From the NCBI GenBank assembly GCA_018806915.1, contig JAGKQI010000069.1:1-64000 (forward strand): a DNA stretch of 64,000 nt, given 5' to 3'. Position numbers and translations under genes: made by a program. Positions 23,314-33,120 of this stretch are shown piece after piece (the first letter of the stretch is position 1; each line of letters begins with the position of its first letter). Under the pieces are notes generated by a model. The model ran no database searches. It saw only the letters and a list, made by a program, of their open reading frames with translations, and was not told the origin of the DNA. This stretch comes from Phytophthora colocasiae. Lineage: Eukaryota > Oomycota > Peronosporomycetes > Peronosporales > Peronosporaceae.

Positions 23314-24132
23314 CACTACAGTTTGTTGCAAATTGCTTGTATTTCGCTGCGTAATGCTTGCTGTTTTCAACGGCTTGCTGATGCTTGTCTACTTCCTCCA
23401 TCAAGCTGTACTTCTGGCGCACCATGCTTTCTGCTGTCGCCCACTTTACAAAAAATAGCGTACTGCACGAGCTTCTTCACGTAAAAAAACATGAGCTGCG
23501 ATCTCCAACTTTTCATAGTCCTGCTCGAACATAACCTCGTTCCGCTGTGCTTAGAGATCTCGGTGAGGATTTTAACTAGTGCGCACTCGTTGTGACACTT
23601 TAACCACAGCGTGGGGCTGCGGTGGCTTTTGAGATCATTGTAGTGTTTCACGTGCAGCCTAATATAAATAAAGACGAAAAAGAATGACTACGCACAAGAT
23701 GAAGCGAAATAGCTGCGTACACACCATAGAGCAGCGTAAAAGAGTTAGGATGAAAAAGTGCGCGGTAGAAGATTTCCAAATTCGTGCTGAATCGCCTTGA
23801 TCATCGCTTGACGAGCTGCCTAACCATCGACTGTACAGTTGCGCTGGATTCGAGATTCTGGCGGTTTTAACTCTTGGATAATCTACCTGCGGCTCACGAA
23901 TCATCCTATAAAGGCGCTACCTAAACCAAAGCATGCAACAACAAATAGCAATGCTGTCAATGTGTCGGCATCTTGGGCTTCCACGAACGAAGTACTGTAA
24001 TATCTTTTTCAAGGTGCATTAGGCGCGCGGGGTCTCGATTTCAGCAAACTGCAGGCAATGCAAACAATTCAACATGTTTAGGTCCATGATATTTTTTTAT
24101 TGAAATGAAACATCAACGATCATTCATGAACT
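23314..24132 (-). other. Coiled-coil ORF scrap; otherwise no recognised gene
   Basis: On the minus strand between about 23560 and 23330, two frames together read as Glu/Lys/Ala-rich helix text (YEKLEIAAHVFLREEARAV, then ATAESMVRQKYSLMEEVDKH and HYAAKYKQFA). The family is not recognised. It resembles the C-terminal coiled coils of multicopy transposon-linked oomycete proteins. The ORF at 23659-23904 (-) and the rest of the interval hold nothing I can name. Confidence 0.3.
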
Positions 24133-25070
24133 TCAAAATTTTCGCTTTTTCTGTCCGGAGTTAGTAGCCACTGGCGCATCGCGTGCAATATCATCTACGT
24201 GGTCTTGGAGAGCCGCGGATGACTTCTTCGGGTGTATAGCTAGTTTAGTGATTTTCTTCTTTGACTGCGTCGCTCTTGGCAGCTGCACCACCATCTTCCT
24301 CTTCTTCTTTTACGGCTGCTTAACGCTTTTTGGATACTTGTTAATGTAGATGTTGTGCTCGGTTCGAACATGCTCGCGGCACTACGCCGCTGTCGAAAAA
24401 TCCAATCCACATTTGCTCACTTAGCAAGCACGCTCTGCTTTCTTGTCAATCGGAACTGGGCACCATCCGTATCAAGTCAAAGACATTCTGCTTTCGGTAT
24501 CTGCGCTTAGCATGCTCCGGCTCCAGAAAAAATGCAATCGAGTGTTATTCTTGACGTACGCACCGCCACAGTGGATTGTGTCTGCACGCATGATCAACAC
24601 GTCCCCCTTGTCGAAAGTGACTTTTTCCTCACCCTCTTTCAAAGCTAACTGCCTGTTCCAGCCGTACGAGATGATGTGGCTATCGTCCTCCAGCCCTAAT
24701 AGCACGGATGCTGGCAAACCGCTATACTCATACAGGTCCTGCTTTGATGAGATCCGCCCGAAATCCCTGTGAACAGCCTGCCTTTCACCACCCGCAAACG
24801 ACCTGATAAGCTTGAAGTCTGCCGGTGTGGAGTCCTGAAAAAATGTTTGACAGCCTTCACTGATCAAGTCATACAAAGCGCTCGCCTTGGCCTCCGGTAC
24901 TTTAGCAGTCTGTCGCTTACTATCCATCTTGTTCCTCAGCCCAAACAAGTGGTTCCAGCTACATGCGTCCAGTCCGTTATCCGTCTCCAGCAGAGCGTCG
25001 CACACCTCAGGCTCGACGTATCGGAATAGCCGAATATAACCTTTCGAGTTTAAGCGGTGCTGCTACGGAA
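24133..25070 (-). pseudogene. Relic of a DSBH oxygenase-like protein with C2H2 finger and basic tail
   Basis: The main frame (25005 to 24472) carries QAVHRDFGRI, an HxD-type metal motif, and FDKGDVLIMRADTIHCGGAY with the distal His, followed by TRLHFFW. The order is that of 2-oxoglutarate/Fe(II) dioxygenase-like folds. The frame extends upstream to LNSKGYIRLFRYVEPEV (about 25055), homologous to the copy at 6.9 kb. After the TGA, another frame gives CGLDFSTAA-stop-CREHVRTEH (near 24410-24350), a broken C2H2 finger, and a KKRK-rich tail to a stop at 24133. The substrate is unknown. Shared architecture with the 6.9-kb copy suggests a dispersed family. Confidence 0.55.
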
Positions 25071-25552
25071 GAACGTCCGGGTACGGCTGCGGTAGCGAGT
25101 CTGATTCCATTGTTGCCTGCACTTCCTGCTCCAGCCCCGCCAACCCCATCACGGTAGCCAGCAAAAAGAAAAGTGATATCGACGTGACTGTCGCACTTCA
25201 ACTAGTGTGGTTCACACAACTATGTGGTCAACACAGCTATGGTAGACCACATAGCTGTAACGTCCTGACGTTACAGGACAGCTGTGCGTCGACACAAGCA
25301 AAGTTTTTCACTTCGTTCAAACTTCGAATTGGTCTTTAAGTGGGCTTTCGCAAGAATCACATCCTGTCTCGTCCTATGTGCATGAGGTGGGTGCACCAAG
25401 TTTTTAATAGCATATGAGGTTAATAAATTATTGTGTCCAAATACAAATTGGTATCCGAGATTGAGGTTACAAGTCGTGGACTAGAAGCAACTCGGGACAA
25501 CGATGCCGCTGTTGCACCCAAAACGGGGTTGTGAACGTAGTGATCGTCTCTC
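25071..25552. other. Mostly unrecognised sequence with one channel-derived scrap
   Basis: Holds no gene. Bases 25328-25363 match 29286-29321 (inside the channel relic) at 35 of 36 positions, so a piece of the post-S6 segment was copied or left here. A near-palindromic stretch around GTGGTTCACACAACTATGTGG lies at about 25206-25260. Confidence 0.5.
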
Positions 25553-27300
25553 TTGGTTCGCACCTTTAAACCATCGATCCGTCGGCGTATGCACACGAGG
25601 CTGAGTCACGTCTTGGCCGACGATCGAAGAGATGCACTAAACCCTAATTCCAAGATTAACAAGTTCTGGAACCAACTGCTCCTGCTGTGCGTGATACAAG
25701 AAGCTTTCCTGCTACCTTTTGCGCTTACCTTCCGGTCACACACAACGCATCTAGTATCGGTTCTCGTCCTCATCTGTGAAGCAGTTTTTGCTCTGGACCT
25801 ATTTGTACAGGCCAGTATGAGCTTTTACGAGCATGGGAACCTTATTCAAGACAGGAGCTGCACGCGTCGCAGTTATTTACTCTCTAAGCAGTTCGTACTG
25901 GATGTTGTCGTTCTGGTACCGAGCCAGTTCTTTGAACTAGAGAACCCCCAAATTGCAACTTTTTAAGCTACTCGGATGTGGTCGAGTACCCCGACTGATG
26001 GCTGTTGTGGATGAATTATACACACAGTATTTTGCAGTGCTAAAGCTGTTCAAGGTTCTATTGGCGACGTTGTATCGGCACATGTGTTGGCCTGTGTACG
26101 CTTTAGGTTTGGAGAGGACGAGCAAGGAGCCGACCCGGTCGGTTCCTTGCTCCTCCTCTCCAAAACTAAAGCCACGGGTCGGACCGACCCGTGGCTCATT
26201 ACACCCACGTGGAACCACCACTCAGTGCTGGATCATTATTTTGTGTCGTTATTCTGGAGTGTCGGAATCATGACAGGTCTGTTTGAAGGAGATGTGCCGA
26301 GACACAGTTCCGAGTTCGTGTTCACTATTACCGTCGCACTGTGCGGCTTTGCAATGTTCACGACGCTGTGCGGTACAATTTTCGTTATTTCCAAGTGCGA
26401 AAACAGAGGAGGTGGAGGCGCGTATTAACCAGCTTGTACACGTCCTTTTCTTTCACCACGTCCCGGGAAAACAGCCAGACTCAAGCAGTCGAGTATCTTA
26501 AGATGAGGGAGGGCCCCCGTTTTCGTTATTACAGATAGATTTTAGTAGCTGACGTTGCTCTGTGTGGGACAGAGGTACTACGCCGATGCTGTGGAAACTG
26601 ATATGTGATCGAAAACTTTACTGATATCATTGACCTCAGCAGCTCAGAGACCAGAGATTTCAATCTCAAGATGAGTGATATGCGCCAAATGCTGGAGTAT
26701 TTTACAACGCCTAGAGCTCTCCAGGAACGGGTCAAAACGTTTCTTATGTTTAAGCGATATCACACGATCACACAGGAGCAACTTCTTGTTGATTCGCTCC
26801 CATCATCGCTGGTGACAGATATTCGCCTTGTTTACCTGAAATCAATGATCGAGAAAGTGGAATTTCTTGCAGGTATGGAAGTATCGATCACGAGAATGCT
26901 TGTATCCCAGTTTGCACAACTTCTTGTACCCCGCGGTGAATTTGTGATGAAGTTGGGCGAAAGTGGGAGTGATATGTTTTTTTTATTTACGCGGGTGTTC
27001 TAGAGATACTGTTACCTGCGAGTTAGCCTACGCCCATGTCCAAAGCGAATGGAAAAGATATCGACACAGGCGCAGAACCAGGTCTGGCTGGACCGACGGA
27101 GATTGACATTGTTGGAGATAACAAGGCCCCACTAACGTTTTCGGACCAATTGAAGCAAGTAGGTACGCTTTCTGATGGCAAATACTTCGGTGAAAATGGC
27201 CTCTTCACCAATAATAAGCGCGATGCCTTTGTTCAGGCACAAACGTCGTGTATCTTGTACAGCTTATCACGTATACCTTGGAGCTTGTGTTTGAGAAGTA
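25553..27300 (+). pseudogene. CNG-like channel relic, repeat A
   Basis: First channel repeat of a fused gene. The ORF 25553-25969 covers S1-S3 (KINKFWNQLLLLCVIQEAF, EAVFALDLFVQASMSFYE). A frame change near 26070 leads to S5 (HVLACVRFRFGE) and the pore region VSLFWSVGIMTGLFEGDVP, followed by S6. The pore lacks GYGD. The C-linker and the start of the CNBD lie in 26605-27003 (KMSDMRQMLEYF, LVPRGEFVMKLGESGSDMFF), and the rest of the CNBD in 27036-27300 (GKYFGENGLF). An extra C-linker-like piece (ARINQLVHVLFF) at about 26425 is unexplained. Several frame changes and stops inactivate it. Confidence 0.78.
26101..26195. repeat. Two back-to-back hairpins within channel repeat A
   Basis: Bases 26101-26171 form an inverted repeat with 35-bp arms, 32 of 35 pairs matching and a 1-base spacer. 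Bases 26171-26195 form a perfect 12-bp-arm palindrome with a 1-base spacer (GCCACGGGTCGG, A, CCGACCCGTGGC). They sit in the S5-pore linker, and the frame reads through both. This looks like a foldback insertion or a snap-back replication product. Confidence 0.85.
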
Positions 27301-27340
27301 CCCCGCGTGGAAACAGAAAGTTTTGCGAGTTGCTAACATT

Positions 27341-28309
27341 AGTGGTAGTCAAAGTTGGATACAAGAGCTCTTTCCAAGAGCTGAAAAGGCACCCCATGTC
27401 CTCTCATTGGTCAAAAATCTCTTGCAATCCAAGAGATCTCACCCGAGCTTTTTTCTTCCAAGAGATCTCTTCGATTGCAAAAGACAATTAGTGCGTTGAT
27501 AGCGTAGGAACTCTTTCGCGAGACGAAATCTTCACCATGGTCCTCAGGCCGCTGGGATAAAGGAAACAAAGTGCCGTCAATGAGGCCGATACAATTCGGC
27601 AGCTCAGACACCTGCTTAATCCTCTCTGTGATCTCACGACGCTCTCGCAATCCAGGCCAACAGATTACATCCGATTTTAATCGCATCTGCCCCCACGACA
27701 CGTTTAGCTAGCAACGCCTCTGGAGTGTGCCCTCCGACAGAGAGAAAGTCAGCAGAGCGACCTTGACCGTCCAGCGATCCGAGTATCTTAAGAAGAGCCA
27801 TCACATGGACCTCAACGCTTGCTTTTTGTAGCTTACCATCCACACTATGGAGCTCCAGAGAATAAGAAACCGCCCGGCACACAGTATGAAAATAAAGCCT
27901 GGGTATGCGGAAGTGGAGCCTAAAATCGTCGTCGGGCATCCGACTAAGATAGTAGTGTATTCGCGAAGGTGGGCGCTCTACGCGCTGACGGCGCGTGACG
28001 TAGCCGAGAATCCAGCACCAGATACAGTGACGAGTAGCTTATGTCTGTCACTTGACTCGTCATCACTCGACGCCTCGCTGTCCGCACTGAGACGGAGGTG
28101 ATTCCCCCATGCGAGGAGCAGTCCTGACAAGAGCACCTTCTTCCTGCTTAGCGTCATCTTTGGATCTTGATGAACAGTCGTGAGTCCAAGGCTCCAAGAA
28201 CTTGCAAAGGTAGTCAAAGTACGTGAGCGTTGATTGGCAGATAGTCTGTGAGCTCAACTCTGAGCTCAACTCTTGGAAAGAGCTCTTGTATCCAACTTTG
28301 ACTATCACT
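27341..28309 (-). mobile_element. PIF/Harbinger element inserted in the channel relic
   Basis: A 969-bp element with 44-bp terminal inverted repeats (27341-27384 and 28266-28309), differing at two positions. Each end starts AGTGRTAGTCAAAGTTGGAT, and the flanks are ATT duplications at 27338-27340 and 28310-28312. A 3-bp duplication and the internal HARBI1-like ORF fit the PIF/Harbinger superfamily. Removing it with one ATT joins repeat A (CNBD end, KVLRVANI) to repeat B (ARLSLLSRKERR) in one frame with a single TAA between. It is non-autonomous. Confidence 0.88.
27411..28217 (-). pseudogene. Harbinger (DDE_Tnp_4) transposase relic
   Basis: Three minus-strand frames carry the N-terminal part (PDDDFRLHFRIPRLYFHTVC), a middle block (GGHTPEALLAKRVVGADAIK) and the first catalytic block (LPNCIGLIDGTLFPLSQRP, then AINALIVFC). 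The second and third catalytic acidic regions are missing because the text stops abruptly after that block. So it is an internally deleted copy. Confidence 0.75.
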
Positions 28310-28312
28310 ATT

Positions 28313-30500
28313 CATTAAGAGCAAGCCCGACTGTCATTGCTGTCTCGCAAGGAACGACGCATTGGAATGCAAGTAGCGGCCGATTCGGAACTGTCACCGT
28401 CAGAAATTGTGAACGAACGAGGCGAAGCTTTCAAAGACAGAAGGTCCTTAAGAGATGGCAACAGTAAGGACAGCAACCAAGTGCTTAGCCCACTCCTGAA
28501 ACCGTGGCGAGCCTTAGTGAATGGTGTTGGTGTTCAGAGCACTTTTCACCTTTTGTGGCTACGTTTTATGATGTTCTGCATCGCTAACGTCACTATTATG
28601 ATACCGTACCAACTCACAATGGATTATATAGATCGCTCTAGTGTCGTTTTAATTATTTGCAAAGTCTTGGAGCTTTTGTGTGAGTTGGCTTTTGCTATGG
28701 ACATCTGGTTCAACTGGCATATTCAGGAGGCACAAATATCTATGGAGCTTTTACGATGAGAATTTACGCTGTATTTACAAGAAGGAACGGATGATTTGGG
28801 ATATCATTGCTGCGTTTCCATTTTACGATCTACTGTCACTGTTCAAATGCAGTTCTTGGTTTAAGCTACTGCGTTGTATTAAGATTGTCAACATCGGGAC
28901 GTACGTGAAGGAGTTAAACCGCCGCCATATGTCGAACGAAATCATGCTCTTCTGGTATGTTTGGATGGGATATTTATTGGTTATTTACTGGATCGCTTGT
29001 GCTTACCTCGCTGTGGCAACGGAAGCTGGTTTTGCCACTCAATGGAAGTCTTGGCTTCCTACTAAGGAATTAGAGATCTCCGATCCTCAAAACCCATTGC
29101 CCAAACAACTCATCCGCCGTCTTTTACGTGCCGTTTTCTTCGCCATCACAGCATTCGTAAAGAAGACGTATATTCCCGCACCGGAGACAGCTCCATTGTA
29201 TGGTTTCCACATCACAGTTTCCTTCATCGGTCTCATGCTCATGTCCATTGTTATCGGCGAGCTGGCCAGCCTGTTCGTCTCGTATATTGGTCTTGAAGTG
29301 GGCTTTCGCAAGAATCACATCGCTGTCGAGCTCTACTTAGCGCGTCTGGGGGTGAGCAAAGAGCTTCGGACACGTTCACATGCCTTCATGAAGTCATTTT
29401 GGTCAGCACATGCTGGTGTGAACTACGAGGACCTTTTATCTGAGATGCCACGCGATATCCGCGTTGCTTGTGTTGCACGTATCGAGGCAGCCTCTCAAGT
29501 GGTTTGTCTCAAAAGTACTGAGTCCTGTGTGCTGGGATAGATATTGATTCACTAACGGTAGATATTGCTGAACACCTTCGGTTCGAGAGTTACCCCCGTG
29601 ATGAAAATGTTGTGACGGAGGGAAGCTTCATTCGTGCAATGTACTTTGTGCTAAAAGGCCACCTCACTATGGAAAGCAGTTCGTTGCGTCATCGTCCTGT
29701 AGGGCTTCGTGGAGGTAGTTACTTTGGTGAACGAGGTCTCCTGGGATGTACCATAAGTGCTTACAACGTTCGAACAGTGCGGGCTTGTGACCTTCTTTCC
29801 CTCAGTTCACAAGCGTTTTCGCAGGTTCTACAGAAGCACCCGTTCTCACGTTTAGCTTTTCATCTCTGTGACTACGCCTACGGGTATCCCAAAAGCACAG
29901 CGCCTGGAATCCTGCTCGAAAATTGACCTGGGAGAGCATTGGGAGGCGGCAGTACTACTCACTCTGCAAAATATTTAGCGAAAAAGTCAAGAAGATCTGG
30001 ATGTTACACTGTCTGGTCCACAGGCAGGAGCTGCTCTTACTTCTGTCGATGCATTTGCTTCGAATTTCAAGAATACGGACATTTCTTTGGATAAGTCCCA
30101 AGTGGCTACAAGAAAACCTAGTTTCAAAGACGTCGGTACTACTAGTGCAAAGGAGAAGGAATTTGGTGAGCTACCCACGCATCTGGATGAAATGGTTGAG
30201 ATGTTGAATTCGGCACCAAGTTGTTTCGAGGCGTTTGCAACGGATCCTCTGGTTGGAACGCGAGTTTTGGTTCCAAACCGGTATTGTGAAGTCACATTCT
30301 GTCGAAAGCGCAGACGGTTCGACGCAGTGTGGTTCGAAATGATTGAGGTATTGAATTCGGCATCAAGGTTACGGCCAAAACGCAGATTGACACCAGTACT
30401 TACGAGTATTCACCAGTCACAACAGTCAGCAATCTGCACGCCATATTTTTCTCAGAGATTCTCGAACCGAAGTAGATTAGATAAAGTTTTCGACAGGTGA
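28313..30500 (+). pseudogene. CNG-like channel relic, repeat B and C-terminal tail
   Basis: The second repeat of the same fused gene. The ORF 28337-28759 gives the linker, S1 and S2 (AFAMDIWFNWH). A frame change near 28720 leads to the ORF 28680-29540 with S3-S6; the pore is RAVFFAITAFVKKTYIPAP, with no GYGD. A frame break at about 29540 precedes the CNBD at 29560-29926 (AMYFVLKGHLTMES, GGSYFGERGLLG). A Ser/Thr-rich tail runs to the stop at 30500 and contains a 32-bp direct duplication (30189-30220 and 30336-30367, 28 of 32 matching). The gene is inactive. Confidence 0.8.
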
Positions 30501-30555
30501 GCCACCCCCCAAAACAGAAGGCCAACTGTTCTCCCTTCAAAATCCACAGGGTACA

Positions 30556-31011
30556 ATGGGAATTGGTTCATCATCTTCGATAGTGAACTTGCACTGTGCC
30601 GTGGTTGGTGCTTCAGAGAGCTCATTCCCTGTAAGCTTCGACGCGGAACAAAAGTGGGTGAATTGAAGAATCAGATTAAGGTCCAGAGCCACGGGTTGAT
30701 CATGGTTCCTCCGTTTACGTTGCAGCTCTAGGAAGGGTAACTCATAGCTGCCAGCCGATAGCGAAGCCGCACGCTGTCTCACGAAAGGGGATATCCACGA
30801 AGACATTCGGATACTGCTCGCCGGAGAGCAGATTTCAGGTCCGGCAAAGCTGAAAGACTTACTCAAAACGAACAACATGAAGGAGGCTGGTTCTAGCCAG
30901 ATCCACATACTGGTCGTAGTCCCAGATATCATGACTACTATTGTGGTGAACGAGAATCAAGATGCTCATGATGCTCAAGATGATCAAGATGATGATCGCA
31001 CAGCGAGCTGA
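30556..31011 (+). pseudogene. CRN effector relic copy 2, N-terminal region
   Basis: An ATG at 30556 is followed by VNLHCAVVGASESSFPV, the start of the conserved CRN N-terminal (LFLAK, ubiquitin-like) domain. A +1 change near 30645 continues it (GELKNQIK). The LFLAK site itself is destroyed by stops near 30730. In another frame a DWL-domain remnant (DIRILLAGEQISGPAKLKDL) leads to SSQIHILVVVPDIM at 30892-30933, the CRN boundary motif. A GAT/CAA-rich microsatellite and a TGA at 31009-31011 follow. The secretion and host-entry part is therefore broken. Confidence 0.75.
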
Positions 31012-32117
31012 TGTATTACCAAAGACTTGGTGAAGAGATTCAACACAACTCCCAAGAGCACTGTGGTCGTATTCTCGACAACATCAACACCATTTATAAT
31101 AGGGGGTCCGTTCTAAAGCCTTTCATGTGTGTGGAAGGGTCATCTGGAATGGGGAAGACACAACTGGCATTTGCTTTGAGAGGTGATGGACGCAAGAACC
31201 AACGACCGTGGTTTTATTGGCCTCTTGCTTCCTATACGGTTGAGAGCCAACTGATTTACCAGAACTTCTCATCGATCGCGGAAGCCTTCAACTCTGTTGT
31301 GAAGAAGGACGGGGTGGATGAACGAGAAGACGAAGAAGATATCTTAAACTGCTATTCATCTGTGTACACCACGGAGAAGCTGTGGACCTATGGCTTCATT
31401 ATCGAACTGTTGAGGTACTGTTCCCGCGCGAATCAAGGAGCACAGATGATTCGTGTTGAAAAACAAACGTTTAATGTGATGAAGAGCGATCAAAAAGCTG
31501 TCGATGATGTGCGTTCTCAAATGAAGAAGGATGAAAAAGTGTTGCCGTTCTTTATTTTGGATGAAGTGACTCCAAGTGGGGGTAACAAGAAAGTATCGGC
31601 GTTTCAAGTGAATGTCTTTCGTGCTTGTGGATTGGTCGTCATTGTTATGGGTACTGATGGTAAGCTTTCGAACTTAAGTCCATGTAGCAAGCCAGGACGC
31701 AGTCGCGTGAGCCCTCACTGGTGGATGACCGTTGTGTCTAGTTTTCCAACGTACCAGTGTATCCCCTTCGAGGTTGTCGCGAAGAAAGATGCGTGGCAGA
31801 AGGTGATACATTTGCACCCAGTTGTGAAGCACATTGCTGAGCACTCTCGTGGTCTGTTTTCTCGGCAATTTGTCGATGTAGTAGTGCAATTCGCTCTGGA
31901 GAGGAACGACATATTCGAGTTGGCCGACTTGTTAGACGAAGCGTTCAATACAGTATATGTCGAGGATCAGGCTGAGAAAGATTTCGTGAGCACACAGGAA
32001 GGGATGCGCAGCTCATGGCGCTATCGTACACCAATGCGTCTCCCGGTATCAAGCGTCCAGTTATCGGTCGTGATGACACCAGTGAACGTGCTCGGAAAAG
32101 GAGGAAAGTTGACCTGA
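31011..32117 (+). pseudogene. CRN copy 2, NTPase-like domain ORF
   Basis: A 368-aa open frame with VEGSSGMGKTQLAF (P-loop, near 31130-31165) and VLPFFILDEVTPS (Walker-B-like, near 31540), matching copy 1. This fits the P-loop NTPase module described for many CRN C termini. The frame starts at ATG 31011, overlapping the TGA of the preceding frame, and shifts at about 32010. Although long, it is a gene fragment because the N-terminal part is broken. Confidence 0.72.
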
Positions 32118-32938
32118 ACGTGCCGGTCGAGAGCATGCATGTTCACTTTGCCAACTTGGTAGACGAAGGGTTAACGGATGTGGATATATTATTGGGAAGA
32201 CTATTTTATCGAACTTCTTACGGTCCGGAGAATCACTGGAGTCCAACCTGTCAGTTTCCAACCATCGAGACAGACGTGTTGCTGTACCTCGCGTTGCTTG
32301 GTGGGAAGAAGTTTTCGGCGTTTTGCGACTGCACCGCCGAGGAGGCATATTCAACAGCGGGTGCGTTCCGAAACTGGGCCGGAGGAACTGGCAAAGGAAC
32401 ACATTCAGACACTGGTCGTGCCAATTTCATCACGTTTGAGAACTTGGTCGCTCATGCGCTGTTCTGTGTGTCGCGAAGAAATGGAGTGCGAGGGATCCCG
32501 TTGAACCAGTTCATCCCTGCTTTGGTGGGTGAATTTCAGGACGAGTTCTTCTGGACAAAAGAAATTGACATCAGTGCGTTGTTGGAGAGATACACTGGTT
32601 TGAAGGACAAATCCACCGTTTTTGGCGCCACCAAATGCAACGTGGCCGGATTTTATTCTTGAAGCTGGCGGTGCCTGCAACTTCGGTCATCTGATGTATG
32701 CTCCGAACTCGGATAGATTGGGTGGTTATGTGTCGGCAGCTGCTGGACCGGACACCAAAGGCCTAAAAGACGACGCAACCGCCAATGGCGATCCACTCTT
32801 CATTTGTGACTACAAGTGTTGGAGAGAAAAACTGGGTAGTGGTGCGTTGAAGAAGATCATCGCTCGTTTGAATGCTGGATATACTGGACGTGAAAGGAAA
32901 GGTGGTCAGCGAAAGCCAAACGAGAAGAAATGGGATCT
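32015..32938 (+). pseudogene. CRN copy 2, C-terminal domain, cut by a retroelement
   Basis: Two overlapping frames (32015-32662 and 32622-33035) continue the CRN protein: a TDVLLYLALLGGKKFSAF block, an AHALFCVSRRNGVRG block, and after a frame change APPNATWPDF and PLFICDYKCWREKLG. The DYK triad could be part of a PD-(D/E)xK nuclease (inference). CRN sequence stops at 32938, close to the retroelement's left repeat (32943). The last 32 codons of the ORF to 33035 come from that repeat. The missing end occurs inverted at 40076. Confidence 0.75.
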
Positions 32939-32942
32939 CGCT

Positions 32943-33120
32943 GTGCACGGTTCGGTGAACCGGTTAGGCGGAGAAGCGAACCGGATGTTTCCGAGGAAAG
33001 GCGAAACTCACGGCATTCGCGATTTCGCTGGCTGAACAGCAAGTGTTCCAGCGCAAGGAAGGACACATAGTCCTGGACACATAGTCCACGGAGAAAGGAG
33101 CCGGGCTCCCGCGAAAATTT
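32943..33120 (+). repeat. Left 178-bp direct repeat of the retroelement
   Basis: Identical by eye to 39764-39941. It starts GTGCACGGTTCGGTGAACCG, containing the small stem GGTTC-GGT-GAACC, and includes a near-tandem GGACACATAGTCC pair at about 33061-33088. It ends CGCGAAAATTT. Confidence 0.93.

Noticed and set aside
25937..26273. Mirror-like ORFs on both strands near 26.1 kb encoding similar Pro/Gly/Arg text
   Set aside because: They arise from the long palindromes at 26101-26195, not from genes.
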